A stretch of 64,000 bases of DNA, from contig CAWAMD010000002.1 in the NCBI GenBank assembly GCA_963783045.1, forward strand, positions 1 through 64,000, given 5' to 3'. The notes under the pieces are model-generated. The model was not told where the DNA came from. It saw only the letters and a program-made list of their open reading frames with translations, and made no database searches. Source of the stretch: CAWAMD01 sp963783045 (GTDB lineage: Bacteria > Actinomycetota > Nitriliruptoria > Nitriliruptorales > Nitriliruptoraceae). A program made the translations under genes and the position numbers. Below, in pieces: positions 8,105 to 16,258 of the stretch. Numbering within the stretch: position 1 is the stretch's first letter; each line of letters opens with the position of its first letter.

Positions 8105-8941
8105 CGGCGGCGAGGGCCGGTGGTCGCTCGCGTCGTGGCTCGGCGGGGGTGCGAGCGGCTCCGCGTGCCGCGCAGCGAGGTCGATCTCCCACTGCAGCGG
8201 CCACGGGTTGGCCAGGCAGTCGCCGAGCTCGGTCGACTGCTGCGCCATCACCGGCTCCGGGTACCCGGCGCCGGGGCACTGCGGGTCCGGGTGGTGCATG
8301 TGGAGCAGGTGGCCGACCTCGTGGTTGACGAGCATCGCCCGGTAGCCCTCGAGCGAGCCGGTCCACTGCGGCGTCGCGGTGCGCCACCGGTCGGCGTTGA
8401 GCGCCACGACCGGTCCGTTCTGGCACGAGTACCTCCCGTAGGTGTCCATCGGCAGGCACAGCCGGTCGACCTCGTCCCCCTCGGCGAGCACGAGCCGGTA
8501 GGGCGCGCCGGGGTCGTCGAACACGAACCGGAACCCCGCACGCTGCCAGCCACGAGGATCCGTCAGGATCTCGGCGGCGCGCGAGCGGAACGCGTCCGTC
8601 GGCACGTCCGCGACGTGCGACTCGATCCGCAGGGCGACGATCACGACGGCGGCCGATGTGGGAGCGGCGGGTTCGGGCGTCGGCGCCGCGACGCGTGCGG
8701 GCGTCGGCTGCGAGGCCGCCGTCGTCGGCGAATTCGGGGATCCGGCCGGTGACGCCGCCGAGGCTGATGGCGAGGATGACGGCGAGGCTCCCCTGGCGCG
8801 CCGGCATCGCCGCGCACGAGGCCGTCGCGAGGACCACGATCGCCATGAGGACGGGCCGAGCGCGTCCGACGACACGCCCGGACCCAGATCGCCGGGAGGC
8901 GGCAGGAGGAGTGAGCACGGCGGAACGGTATCCCGCGGCAC
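8090..8941 (-). CDS. DUF3152 family zinc-metalloprotease-like protein (possible 5' frameshift)
   Basis: 283 aa. The C-terminal ~190 residues are the DUF3152 domain: GWQRAGFRFVFDDPGAPYRLVLAEG, then LCLPMDTYGRYSCQNG, then NHEVGHLLHMHH, whose HEVGH plus trailing His is an HExxH-type zinc site, then CPGAGYPEPVMAQQ. A Pro/Ala-rich linker precedes it. The first ~75 residues in this frame are Ser/Arg-rich and unlike a protein N-terminus. The alternative frame starting at 8975 encodes hydrophobic segments (RPVLMAIVVLATASCAAM, LAVILAISLGG) that would suit a signal anchor. An indel near 8710-8760 joining the two is likely. The protein is probably secreted or membrane-anchored. Confidence 0.65.
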   Translation of the reverse strand: MPRDTVPPCSLLLPPPGDLGPGVSSDALGPSSWRSWSSRRPRARRCRRARGASPSSSPSASAASPAGSPNSPTTAASQPTPARVAAPTPEPAAPTSAAVVIVALRIESHVADVPTDAFRSRAAEILTDPRGWQRAGFRFVFDDPGAPYRLVLAEGDEVDRLCLPMDTYGRYSCQNGPVVALNADRWRTATPQWTGSLEGYRAMLVNHEVGHLLHMHHPDPQCPGAGYPEPVMAQQSTELGDCLANPWPLQWEIDLAARHAEPLAPPPSHDASDHRPSPPPARS

Positions 8942-8994
8942 CTGGGTGAAGCGCGGTCACCGAATTCATCGCCAACCCAGATTGATCGCCAACC

Positions 8995-9048
8995 CATTGA
9001 CAGCCATCAATGTTTTAGGCACACTCGATCCATCGACAGCAATCGATG
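8995..9048. promoter_or_regulatory. two ArsR-like operators and promoter upstream of arsM
   Basis: Two 18-bp imperfect palindromes share one consensus: CATTGA-CAGCCA-TCAATG (8995-9012) and CATCGA-CAGCAA-TCGATG (9031-9048), exactly 36 bp apart. TTGACA at 8998-9003 inside the first could be a -35 element. A direct repeat ATCGCCAACCCA precedes them. The block is AT-rich compared with its surroundings. The spacing and form fit dimeric winged-helix repressors such as ArsR; no arsR gene is in the window. Confidence 0.6.
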
Positions 9049-9063
9049 TACAACGAGGGCACG

Positions 9064-9256
9064 ATGGACATCTACAGCGAGTACTACGGCGCCGGACGTT
9101 CTGCGCGAGCTGCGCGCCGAGGCCGACCGGGCGCGCCTCGCCCGCTCGGTGGCCGCGGGGAGGACGACCTCCCTGTGGAGCCGTCTCACCACCCGCTTCA
9201 GCCGCTCCCGGCCGGCGGCACCGCGCACCGCCACGCCCGTCGTCTGCTGCGCCTGA
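9064..9256 (+). pseudogene. small frameshifted gene upstream of arsM
   Basis: ATG 9064 has GAGGG 6 bases upstream and begins MDIYSEYYG. After about 9090 the codon usage typical of this genome continues in the +1-shifted frame (DVLRELRAEADRARLARSV ... TATPVVCCA) to TGA 9254-9256. Joining the two frames gives a ~64-aa basic helical protein ending in a vicinal Cys pair. The Cys-Cys tail next to an arsenite methyltransferase suggests metalloid binding, but this is only inference. I recognise no family. The frameshift may be a base-call error. Confidence 0.4.
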
Positions 9257-9272
9257 CCTCCAGGAGGAACGC

Positions 9273-9998
9273 ATGAGCACCACCCGCGACACCGTCCGCG
9301 AGCACTACGCAGCCGCCGCCCGGCAGGCGACGGCCGGCGGGGGCTGCTGCGGCGACAGCACGCCGGTCGACGTGCGCTTCGGCCAGTCGCTCTATCCCGA
9401 CGCCGAGGGCGCGCCCGCAACCGCGCTCGAGGCGAGCCTTGCCTGCGGCAACCCGACGGCCGTCGCAGACCTCTCCCCCGGCGAGGCCGTCCTCGACCTC
9501 GGTTCGGGTGGCGGCCTCGACGTGCTCCTCGCCGCCCGGCAGGTCGGTCCGACGGGCCACGTCTACGGCCTGGACATGACCGAGGAGATGCTCGAGCTCG
9601 CCCGACGGAACGCGGCGGAGGCCGGCGTCGACAACGTCACCTTCCTCGCCGGGCTCATCGAGGAGATCCCGCTCCCCGACGAGAGCATCAACGTCGTCCT
9701 GTCCAACTGCGTCGTGAACCTGTCGGACGACAAGCCGGCGGTGTTCGCCGACCTGGCGCGCGTCGTGCGGCCCGGCGGCCGTCTCGCGATCAGCGACATC
9801 GTGGCCGAGGACACGCTGGCCCCTGCCCAGCGCGCCGAGCGCGGCTCCCACGTCGGCTGCATCGCCGGGGCGCTCAGCGAGCGCGAGTACCGCGAGGCCC
9901 TGGCCGGCGCCGGCTTCACCAACGTCGTGCTCACCCGCACCCACGAGGTGGCCGACCGCATGCACGCCGCGATCGTGCAGGCCGTCCGCGCCGCCTGA
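9273..9998 (+). CDS. arsM: arsenite S-adenosylmethionine methyltransferase
   Basis: 241 aa; ATG with AGGAGGAAC 7 bases upstream. ArsM methylates As(III), with thiols, to methylated arsenicals. SAM motif VLDLGSGGGLDVLLAARQV near residue 74. Cysteines in conserved settings: GGGCCGDST (~27), LACGNPTA (~58), LSNCVVNL (~148) and SHVGCIAGAL (~193); the last three correspond to the As(III)-binding Cys of the family. The fragment GPTGHVYGLDMTEEML is also typical. Two ArsR-like operator sites lie upstream, so arsenite induction is likely. Confidence 0.9.
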   Translation: MSTTRDTVREHYAAAARQATAGGGCCGDSTPVDVRFGQSLYPDAEGAPATALEASLACGNPTAVADLSPGEAVLDLGSGGGLDVLLAARQVGPTGHVYGLDMTEEMLELARRNAAEAGVDNVTFLAGLIEEIPLPDESINVVLSNCVVNLSDDKPAVFADLARVVRPGGRLAISDIVAEDTLAPAQRAERGSHVGCIAGALSEREYREALAGAGFTNVVLTRTHEVADRMHAAIVQAVRAA

Positions 9999-10036
9999 CC
10001 TTCTGATCCTCACGCCACCGGGTGTGCGTACGTGGT

Positions 10037-10066
10037 CGGAGGGGCGGCCGGGTGGCCGCCCCTCCG
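10037..10066. terminator. bidirectional hairpin between arsM and a convergent gene
   Basis: CGGAGGGGCGGCC (10037-10049) pairs perfectly with GGCCGCCCCTCCG (10054-10066) around a GGGT loop. It lies between the arsM stop and the end of the convergent gene at 10088. There is no T tract, as is usual for such hairpins in GC-rich actinobacteria. Confidence 0.75.
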
Positions 10067-10087
10067 GGAGGGGTGTGCGGGTGTGGG

Positions 10088-10576
10088 TCAGGCGGTGACG
10101 GTCTGCTTGGCGGCGCGGGCCTTGGTGTCCACGGTGGCCTCGTCGCGGTTGGACAGGGCGATCCCGGAGGCGACACCGCCGCCCAGCCCCAGGGCGAGGA
10201 ACAGCGCACCGAGGCCGGTGACCAGGTCGGCGAGCTTGAAGGCCATGTAGGCGGACATCAGCGAGGTACGCAGGGTGACCGAGCTCAGGTAGGTCGCGCG
10301 GGCGGGGTCCTCACGGTCCATCTCGGCGTAGGTCTTGCCGTTGGACGAGGCGAGCGCGTGGTGGTGGATGATGTCGGCCTGGGCCTTGGCGGTGGCGGCC
10401 GAGTCGACCGGGACGTTGGGGATCGCGGAGTCCTCGGTGGTGGTGATGTGCTCGGCGGCGAGCTCGTCGGTGACCTGGGCCTTGGCGGACAGGCCCTGGG
10501 TGACCAGCACGATGCCGGTGACCACCATCGCGACCGAGAGCAGCAGGGCGATGATCTTGGGAAGCTGGGTCTTCAT
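10088..10576 (-). CDS. two-helix membrane protein, hypothetical
   Basis: 162 aa; ATG behind AGGAGAG, giving MKTQLPKIIALLLSVAMVV. One hydrophobic helix spans residues ~6-28 and a second ~115-140 (LADLVTGLGALFLALGLGGGV). Between them is an extracytoplasmic-type loop with a His-rich patch (IIHHHALASSNGKTYAEMDREDPARATYL). Proteins of this layout are often mis-named after LigA; I assign no function. It ends convergently to arsM across a strong hairpin, and lies upstream of nothing obvious on its strand. Confidence 0.7.
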   Translation of the reverse strand: MKTQLPKIIALLLSVAMVVTGIVLVTQGLSAKAQVTDELAAEHITTTEDSAIPNVPVDSAATAKAQADIIHHHALASSNGKTYAEMDREDPARATYLSSVTLRTSLMSAYMAFKLADLVTGLGALFLALGLGGGVASGIALSNRDEATVDTKARAAKQTVTA

Positions 10577-10797
10577 CGTTCTCTCCTGAAACCTGTTCGC
10601 CGGACTCTCTGGTGGCCTGTGGTGGCCGTGCCGGCGCTGAGCGCACTGTGCCGGCCAGCCCGGCGTGTGGCCCGAGCCACAAGCCCGGACTTGGCAGGGC
10701 CGGCTGCCCATGACCGGGCGGGGCCGCCCGGCCCGGGCGGGACGGCCCCCCACGGCCCCGAACGTCCCCACACGGGCGAAGAACCCTGCACAACGTG

Positions 10798-10826
10798 CTC
10801 AGGGACCCCGAAACGGGGTCCCTGAG
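10798..10826 (-). terminator. terminator hairpin after universal stress protein gene
   Basis: CTCAGGGACCCCG (10798-10810) pairs perfectly with CGGGGTCCCTGAG (10814-10826) around an AAA loop, 13 bp in all. It lies 23 bases beyond the stop of the gene ending at 10849. The rest of 10577-10848 is GC-rich non-coding sequence in which I see only a weak upstream region for the gene starting at 10576. Confidence 0.8.
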
Positions 10827-10848
10827 ACACAGGCCGTACGGCCCCGGC

Positions 10849-11352
10849 TCAACGCCGCCGCGGGTGGACGACCGTCACCGGTACCCGGGCGTGGGCGACG
10901 CACGCCTGGCTCACCGAGCCGAGGAGCCGGCCGGTGAGCTCGCCACGGCCGCGCGACCCGACGACGAGCAGGTCAACGTCGACGTCCGCGTTGACGAGCT
11001 CCACCAGCCGGCGCGCCGGGCGACGGTCGAACAGCACGGTCTGCTCGAGCTCCACCTCGCCGACGTCCGCGCTCTCGATGATCCGCGTGAGCAGCTGCTC
11101 CCCGTGCCGCCGGGCGCGGTCCTCGAGCTGCTCGAGGTCCTCACGTTCCCGGGTGACCGCCATCTCGTAGGCCTCGGCGGACGCGAACTCACCGAGGACG
11201 CTGTGCGTCAGGTTGCCGCGTGGGATCGCCAGCACGTCCTGGACGTGGACGACCTCGAGCGCGGCCCCGCGCATGCGTGCCTCGTCGAGCGCGAACGCGA
11301 ACGCTTCGCGCGCGACCTCCGAGCCGTCGACTCCGACGACCACCCGTCCCAT
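10849..11352 (-). CDS. universal stress protein (UspA family)
   Basis: 167 aa; ATG with GAGGAGG upstream. Single Usp domain: MGRVVVGVDGSEVAREAFAFAL at the start and the ATP-binding signature VVGSRGRGELTGRLLGSVSQ near the C-terminus, with VPVTVVHP as last strand. The G-2x-G-9x-G(S/T) pattern supports nucleotide binding. Central helical insert (EREDLEQLEDRARRHGEQLL) is normal for the family. Stands alone; downstream is a strong hairpin terminator. Confidence 0.9.
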   Translation of the reverse strand: MGRVVVGVDGSEVAREAFAFALDEARMRGAALEVVHVQDVLAIPRGNLTHSVLGEFASAEAYEMAVTREREDLEQLEDRARRHGEQLLTRIIESADVGEVELEQTVLFDRRPARRLVELVNADVDVDLLVVGSRGRGELTGRLLGSVSQACVAHARVPVTVVHPRRR

Positions 11353-11621
11353 CCTGGCCTCCTCGCCTCGCCGAGCTGTCCGTGCGTCGTGCCCCATCCT
11401 GCCGTCTGCCGCCATGGAATGCGGCCTTTCACGAATCTGGCCGCGATCGGCTGCGTCGGCCAGGGCCGAAGGTCGCAGCGCGCGGCCGCGGGGGGCCGTG
11501 CTCCGCGGGACGACCCGTGCGCCGTCCTGCGCCCTTCCGCACCGTCCTCCGCCGCCCGGGACAGACTGCGGGTTACCCTCCGTCGGGACAGGGGCGCGGC
11601 GTTTCGAAGGGGTCGTTGATC

Positions 11622-12380
11622 GTGGCTGTGATCCTGATCGTCCTGGTCGTCGCCCTGGCCATCGGGGCGTACGCATGGTGGCGCTACAAGAAGACGCAGG
11701 AGTCGTTCCAGACGTTCGTGGTCCGCGAGCGCCTGCTCCCGACGACGACGCCGTGCGGCCTCGGCGAGGGGCGGCTGCGGCTGCTGCGTGCGTGCCCGCA
11801 GGGTGACCGCCGCTACGGGGTCTCCTACGGAGCGGCGGGCCCGACGCGCGTCACGGTCGCCGGCGAGGAGACCGAGGCGGAGTGCGCCGCGTTCGTCTGG
11901 TGGTGGGAGGAGCGCCACACCTCGACGGACTCGAAGGGACACACGACGACGAGCTACTCGAAGAAGGACCGTGTCGTCGGCGCGATCCGCCTCCCGCAGC
12001 GGATGCCGAGCGTGTCCATCGAACCCGAGGGCGTCTTCACGCGCTGGGGCATCGGCGGCCGCGGGGACATGCAGCTCGAGTCGGACGAGTTCAACCGGCG
12101 CTTCGACGTGCGCTCCCGCGACGAGGACAAGGCGCTCACGATCCGCCTGTTCTCCCCGCAGTTCCAGCGGTTCCTCCTCGAGATGTTCTCCGACCGTCAT
12201 ATCGAGCTGTACGACGACGTGCTGCTCGTCGCCGGCGACCCGCCGGGGCGGGACACGAGCCTGTTCGGCGACATCGGCGAGCTGCCGGGAGCCCGACGCG
12301 ACGCCGCGCTGCTCGCCAGCCGGATCCCCGAGTCCTTCTGGCGCGGCATCGCGTCGCCGGACCACGGGAGCATCCGGTGA
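11622..12380 (+). CDS. membrane-anchored DUF3137-like protein, upstream partner of LemA
   Basis: 252 aa from GTG 11622 (AAGGGG 9 bases upstream); TTG at 11616 is an alternative two codons earlier. Residues ~1-20 are a transmembrane helix (VAVILIVLVVALAIGAYAW). The remainder is soluble, with the pattern ESDEFNRRFDVRSRDEDKALTIRL and FLLEMFSDRHIELYDDVLLVAGD, resembling the DUF3137 fold. Its stop overlaps the lemA GTG (GTGA), so the two are translationally coupled. Function is unknown; LemA-linked membrane proteins of this type are common. Confidence 0.65.
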   Translation: MAVILIVLVVALAIGAYAWWRYKKTQESFQTFVVRERLLPTTTPCGLGEGRLRLLRACPQGDRRYGVSYGAAGPTRVTVAGEETEAECAAFVWWWEERHTSTDSKGHTTTSYSKKDRVVGAIRLPQRMPSVSIEPEGVFTRWGIGGRGDMQLESDEFNRRFDVRSRDEDKALTIRLFSPQFQRFLLEMFSDRHIELYDDVLLVAGDPPGRDTSLFGDIGELPGARRDAALLASRIPESFWRGIASPDHGSIR

Positions 12381-12946
12381 CGGGGGCGCTCATCGCCGTG
12401 GGGGTCGTCGTGCTGGTCGCCGGCGCGTTCGCCCTGTCGTACAACCGGTTCGTCGCCCAGCGCAACGCCATCGACGCGTCGTGGGGCACCATCGACGTGG
12501 AGCTCCAGCGCCGGCATGACCTCATCCCGAACCTCGTCGAGACCGTCCGCGGCTACGCCCGGCACGAGGAGGCGGTGTTCCGGCAGGTCGCCGAGGCCCG
12601 CTCCCGCGCCGTCGCGAGCGACCGCGACCCGACGGCCGGACCGGCGCAGCAGGCCCGCGACGAGAACGCGCTGACCTCGGCGATCCGCTCCCTGTTCGCC
12701 GTGGCCGAGGGCTACCCGGACCTGAAGGCGGCAGCGAACTTCCTGGCGCTGCAGCGCCAGCTCGTCGAGACCGAGGACCGCATCGCCGCAGCACGCCGGC
12801 TCTACAACATCAACGTCATGCAGTACAACCGCCGCACCGAGGCCGTGCCCTCGAACGTCGTGGCGAGCATGTTCGGGTTCACCCGACGGGACCTCTTCGA
12901 GCTCGAGGACCGCGCCGTCGCCGCTCCGCCGACCGCCTCGTTCTGA
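12377..12946 (+). CDS. lemA: LemA family protein
   Basis: 189 aa; GTG overlapping the upstream stop codon by two bases. N-terminal membrane helix (~3-22), short periplasmic-type start SYNRFV, then the LemA signature RNAIDASWGTIDVELQRRHDLIPNLVETV cut here as AIDASWGTIDVELQRRHDLI, a long helical bundle with YPDLKAAANFLALQRQL, and NIN-VMQYNRRTEAVPSNVVA near the end. LemA proteins are membrane-anchored helical bundles of unclear function. Coupled to the DUF3137-like gene. Confidence 0.9.
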   Translation: MTGALIAVGVVVLVAGAFALSYNRFVAQRNAIDASWGTIDVELQRRHDLIPNLVETVRGYARHEEAVFRQVAEARSRAVASDRDPTAGPAQQARDENALTSAIRSLFAVAEGYPDLKAAANFLALQRQLVETEDRIAAARRLYNINVMQYNRRTEAVPSNVVASMFGFTRRDLFELEDRAVAAPPTASF

Positions 12947-13050
12947 CCCTGGGCAGATCCTCGGCACCCGGCACCACCCGTCACACGTCTGGAACCTGGC
13001 TGTAACACACGCTCCCTACGGTCCTGGATGGCTCGGATCCCGGGGGTGTC

Positions 13051-13728
13051 GTGCACCTGCTCGTGCTCAGCGATCGCGGCGGCAGCATGCTGCTCCCGGC
13101 CCTCGAGTACCTCGATCACGAGGTCACCTGGCGGCCGCTGGACCCGGTGGCGCTCGTCGCCGCGTCCGAGCGCGATCTCCTGGTCGTCGACGCGACGACG
13201 CAGCTGCGTGAGGCGACGACCGTCTGTCGCCAGGCGGCGCTGACCGATCCCGACCGGCCGCTGCTCGTCGTGGTGACCGAGGCACAGCTCGCCGCGCTCA
13301 AGGCGTCCTGGGGCTTCGACGACTGGGTGCTCTCGTCCGCGTCGCCCGCGGAGGTCGAGACGCGGCTGCGGGTCGCGGCCGACGCGGCCCGCAGGGGCCG
13401 TGGGCGCCAGATCAACAGCGTCGGCGAGCTCGTGATCGACGAGGAGAGCTACCAGGTCCACGTCGGCGGGCGTCGCCTCGACCTCACGTTCAAGGAGTTC
13501 GAGCTCCTCAAGGCGCTGGCGGAGTCGCCGAACCGGGTGTTCACCCGGGACGTGCTCCTCTCGGAGGTGTGGGGCTACGACTACTACGGGGGGTCGAGGA
13601 CCATCGACGTGCACGTCCGTCGTCTGCGCGCGAAGCTCGGCGCCGAGCACGACTCGATGATCCAGACGGTGCGTGGCGTCGGGTACAAGCTCGTGCCGTC
13701 GGGCCGGCGGGAGAAGCCCGACGACTGA
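13051..13728 (+). CDS. GlnR-like atypical OmpR-family response regulator
   Basis: 225 aa; GTG with GGGGGT upstream. The receiver-like half (residues 1-115) matches GlnR-type orphan regulators in order (LLVLSDRGGSMLLPALEYL, LLVVDATTQLREATTVCR, LKASWGFDDWVL). The C-terminal half is a complete OmpR winged helix: GELVIDEESYQVHVGGRRLD, LTFKEFELLKALAESPNRVF, LLSEVWGYDYYGGSRTIDVH, VRRLRAKLG, TVRGVGYKLV. GlnR controls nitrogen assimilation in actinobacteria and works without a cognate kinase. No kinase gene is adjacent here. Glutamate dehydrogenase lies 10 kb away. Orthology rather than paralogy is not proven. Confidence 0.75.
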   Translation: MHLLVLSDRGGSMLLPALEYLDHEVTWRPLDPVALVAASERDLLVVDATTQLREATTVCRQAALTDPDRPLLVVVTEAQLAALKASWGFDDWVLSSASPAEVETRLRVAADAARRGRGRQINSVGELVIDEESYQVHVGGRRLDLTFKEFELLKALAESPNRVFTRDVLLSEVWGYDYYGGSRTIDVHVRRLRAKLGAEHDSMIQTVRGVGYKLVPSGRREKPDD

Positions 13729-13746
13729 GCGGTCGTGGCCGGCCCG

Positions 13747-14955
13747 TCAGCTGATGCGCTCGAAGACGGCCGCGATCCCCTGTCCCCCACCGATGCACAT
13801 CGTCTCGAGCCCGTAGCGGGCCTCGCGCCGCCGCATCTCGTGCAGCATCGTCGCGAGGATCCGTGCGCCCGTGGCGCCGATCGGGTGGCCGAGCGAGATC
13901 CCCGAGCCGTTCGGGTTGAGCCGTTCGTCCTCCGCGTCGATCCTCCACTCGGCGAGGACGGCGAGGACCTGGGCGGCGAAGGCCTCGTTGAGCTCGATCA
14001 CGTCCATGTCGTCGAGGCTCAGACCGGCGCGGCCGAGCGCGACAGCCGAGGCCGGGACCGGGCCGATCCCCATCCGGTGCGGCTCGACGCCGGCGACGCC
14101 CCAGGACACGAGGCGGGCCATCGGCGTGAGGCCGTGCCGCTCGGCTGCGTCCGGTGTCGTCACGATGCACACGGCGGCGCCGTCGTTCTGCCCGGAGGCG
14201 TTGCCCGCCGTGACCGTCGCCTCCTCGTCGACCCGCGCTCGCACGGCGCGGAGCGACGCGAGCGTGTCGAGGGTCGTCTCGGGGCGCGGATGTTCGTCGG
14301 TGTCGACGATCGTGACCGCGCCCTTGCGGCCCGCGACCTCGACCGGGACGATCTCGTCCGCGAACCGGCCGGCCTGCTGGGCGGCGACGGCCCTGGTGTG
14401 CGAGGCGAGCGCGAACCGGTCCTGGGCGTCCCGCGGGACGGCGTACTCGCGGCGCAGGTTCTCGGCCGTCTCGATCATCCCGCCCGGCACGGGATGGTGC
14501 TTCCCGCCGGCGGTGACCCGGCCCCGCCCGAGACGGTCGCGCAGCTCCGCGTCGCCGCGCGCGCCCCATCGCAGCCCGGGGACGTAGTGCTCGGCCTGGC
14601 TCATCGACTCGGCACCACCGGCGATCACCAGGTCGGCGACGCCGGTCTGCACCCGCATGGCGGCGTCCATGATGGCCTGGAGGCCGGAGCCGCACCGCCG
14701 GTCGAGCTGCATGCCGGGCACGGTGACCGGCAGTCCCGCGTCGAGCGCGGCGACCCGTCCGATGGCCGGCGCCTCCCCGTTCGGGTAGCCCTGGCCGAGG
14801 ATGACGTCGTCGACCGCGTCCGGGTCGAGTCCGGTGCGGTCGAGCAGCGCCCGGATGACGGTGGTCGCCAGCGGGGCGGCCTCGAGGTCGCGGAAGATCC
14901 CGCCGAAGCGTCCGACGGGGGTCCGCAGGGGTTCGCAGATGACGGCGTCGAGCAT
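13747..14955 (-). CDS. acetyl-CoA C-acetyltransferase (thiolase)
   Basis: 402 aa; ATG behind GGGAGGA. Thiolase fold with acylated Cys in QLDRRCGSGLQAIMDAA (residue ~90), the mid motif NEAFAAQVLAVL, NPNGSGISLGHPIGATGAR with the catalytic His, and the terminal CIGGGQGIA with the second catalytic Cys. It catalyses acetyl-CoA condensation or thiolysis in fatty acid or acetoacetate metabolism. Unlinked to an obvious beta-oxidation operon, though a crotonase gene lies 1.6 kb further on the same strand and acetoacetyl-CoA synthetase is elsewhere in the window. Confidence 0.92.
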   Translation of the reverse strand: MLDAVICEPLRTPVGRFGGIFRDLEAAPLATTVIRALLDRTGLDPDAVDDVILGQGYPNGEAPAIGRVAALDAGLPVTVPGMQLDRRCGSGLQAIMDAAMRVQTGVADLVIAGGAESMSQAEHYVPGLRWGARGDAELRDRLGRGRVTAGGKHHPVPGGMIETAENLRREYAVPRDAQDRFALASHTRAVAAQQAGRFADEIVPVEVAGRKGAVTIVDTDEHPRPETTLDTLASLRAVRARVDEEATVTAGNASGQNDGAAVCIVTTPDAAERHGLTPMARLVSWGVAGVEPHRMGIGPVPASAVALGRAGLSLDDMDVIELNEAFAAQVLAVLAEWRIDAEDERLNPNGSGISLGHPIGATGARILATMLHEMRRREARYGLETMCIGGGQGIAAVFERIS

Positions 14956-14983
14956 GGGGTCCTCCCGGCACGCCGCCCCCGGC

Positions 14984-16258
14984 TCAGGTTCCGGTCGTCG
15001 ACCAGTGCCAGGACTCGCTGCTGAGCCCGTACAGGCCGTACCTGCCGGCGTTGGCCCGCAGCCAGTCGAAGGCCGCGTTGCCGTGGCAGCGACCGGGCGG
15101 GAGCGGGTAGCAGATGGTACGGCCCCGCCAGGTGAAGTCGATCGCCAGCCCGCGCTCGTGCATCGAGGACCCCGGTCGCGCCGTCGGAACCCGGCAGGTC
15201 CACGACGGGCTGCTGTAGACGTCCGGGCACCCGTTGATGATCCGCAGTCGCTTCGTGACGTTGACCGACCGGTAGCCCGACCCACCGAGCACGATCCCGT
15301 CGGCCCGGGCCGCCTTGAGCAGCGCCTCGAGGTTCGGGGCGAGGGCAGCCGCGACGGTGATCCCGCCGACCGTCACGAGGCCGCCACCGGCCGGCACCGC
15401 CTCGATCCGGCCGGAGCGGGCGGCGGCACGGGCCGCCGCGGCGCGGGCGGCCGCGGCGCGGGCGGCTGCCGCGGCACGCTCGGCGGCACGCTTCTGCTCC
15501 TCGAGCGTGGCGACGTGGTCCTTGGCCTGGCTCAGCGCGGACGAGGTCTCCTCGACGACCTGCCGCTGGTGCTCGAGCGCCTGCTCGGCCTCGTCCATGA
15601 GCGCGAGCACCTGCGCGTGCAGCGCGGCCGCGTCGTCGCGGGCGGCGATCGAGGCGGCGAGCTGGACCTCGGCGTTGTGCCGGGCGTCGGAGGCCTCCTT
15701 GGCGAGCCGGGCGGTCTGCTCGACCAGCCGGTGCGCTTCGTCGACGAGCGTGGTCTTGTCGCCCAGCGCGATCTCGAGCACGTGCAGGGTGTCGGCCACG
15801 CCGGTCGGCCCGTCGACGTTGCTGAGGTTCTCGATCATCGCCACGGCGGGCGTCGAGATCCCCGGCCCGTACTTGTAGGAGTCGCGCGCGAAGGCGAACA
15901 GCTGCTCCCGGTTGTCCGCCAGGGCGGCCTCGGACGCCGACAGTCGCTCGTTCGCTGCCTTCGCGTCCGCCCGGGCCGCCGCGGCCGCCTTGTCGGCCTC
16001 CTCCGCGTGCGCCTCGGACTTCTCCAGGGCGGCCGATGCCTCGGCGAGGCGCTGCTCCACCGCGGCGACCTGCTGCTCGGCCTCCTTGGCCTGGGCACGG
16101 GCGTCGCCGAGCTGCGAGTCCAGCTGGCCGACCCGCTGCTTGGCTTCGTCGATGCTCTGCTGGCTCGGCCCGGAGGGAAGCGCGTTTGCCTGAGTGGCGA
16201 CGAGCACCAGCGCGAGCACAGCGAGCAGCAACGGCACGGTGCGACGTCGACGTTGCAT
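14984..16258 (-). CDS. secreted coiled-coil D-alanyl-D-alanine carboxypeptidase (VanY/DacB-like)
   Basis: 424 aa; ATG with GGAGGCG upstream. Signal peptide at 1-28 (RRRRTVPLLLAVLALVLVA, cleavage after an ALP-type site). Residues ~30-270 form a long coiled coil like PcsB/CwlO N-termini (SIDEAKQRVGQLDSQLGDAR). An Ala/Arg repeat linker of AAAAR-type pentads follows, encoded by GC-rich iterated DNA. The C-terminal domain has the VanY zinc-site signatures SSMHERGLAIDF (HxxGxAxD) and SSESWHWSTTG (ExWHW-type). It should trim peptidoglycan stem peptides outside the cell, with the coiled coil possibly an autoinhibitory or docking element. Confidence 0.85.
   Translation of the reverse strand: MQRRRRTVPLLLAVLALVLVATQANALPSGPSQQSIDEAKQRVGQLDSQLGDARAQAKEAEQQVAAVEQRLAEASAALEKSEAHAEEADKAAAAARADAKAANERLSASEAALADNREQLFAFARDSYKYGPGISTPAVAMIENLSNVDGPTGVADTLHVLEIALGDKTTLVDEAHRLVEQTARLAKEASDARHNAEVQLAASIAARDDAAALHAQVLALMDEAEQALEHQRQVVEETSSALSQAKDHVATLEEQKRAAERAAAAARAAAARAAAARAAARSGRIEAVPAGGGLVTVGGITVAAALAPNLEALLKAARADGIVLGGSGYRSVNVTKRLRIINGCPDVYSSPSWTCRVPTARPGSSMHERGLAIDFTWRGRTICYPLPPGRCHGNAAFDWLRANAGRYGLYGLSSESWHWSTTGT

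Noticed and set aside
15410..15490. Tandem repeat element in the VanY-type gene
   Set aside because: The GCGCGGGCGGCCGCG-like iteration simply encodes an Ala/Arg linker and is imperfect; a low-complexity coding stretch is sufficient.
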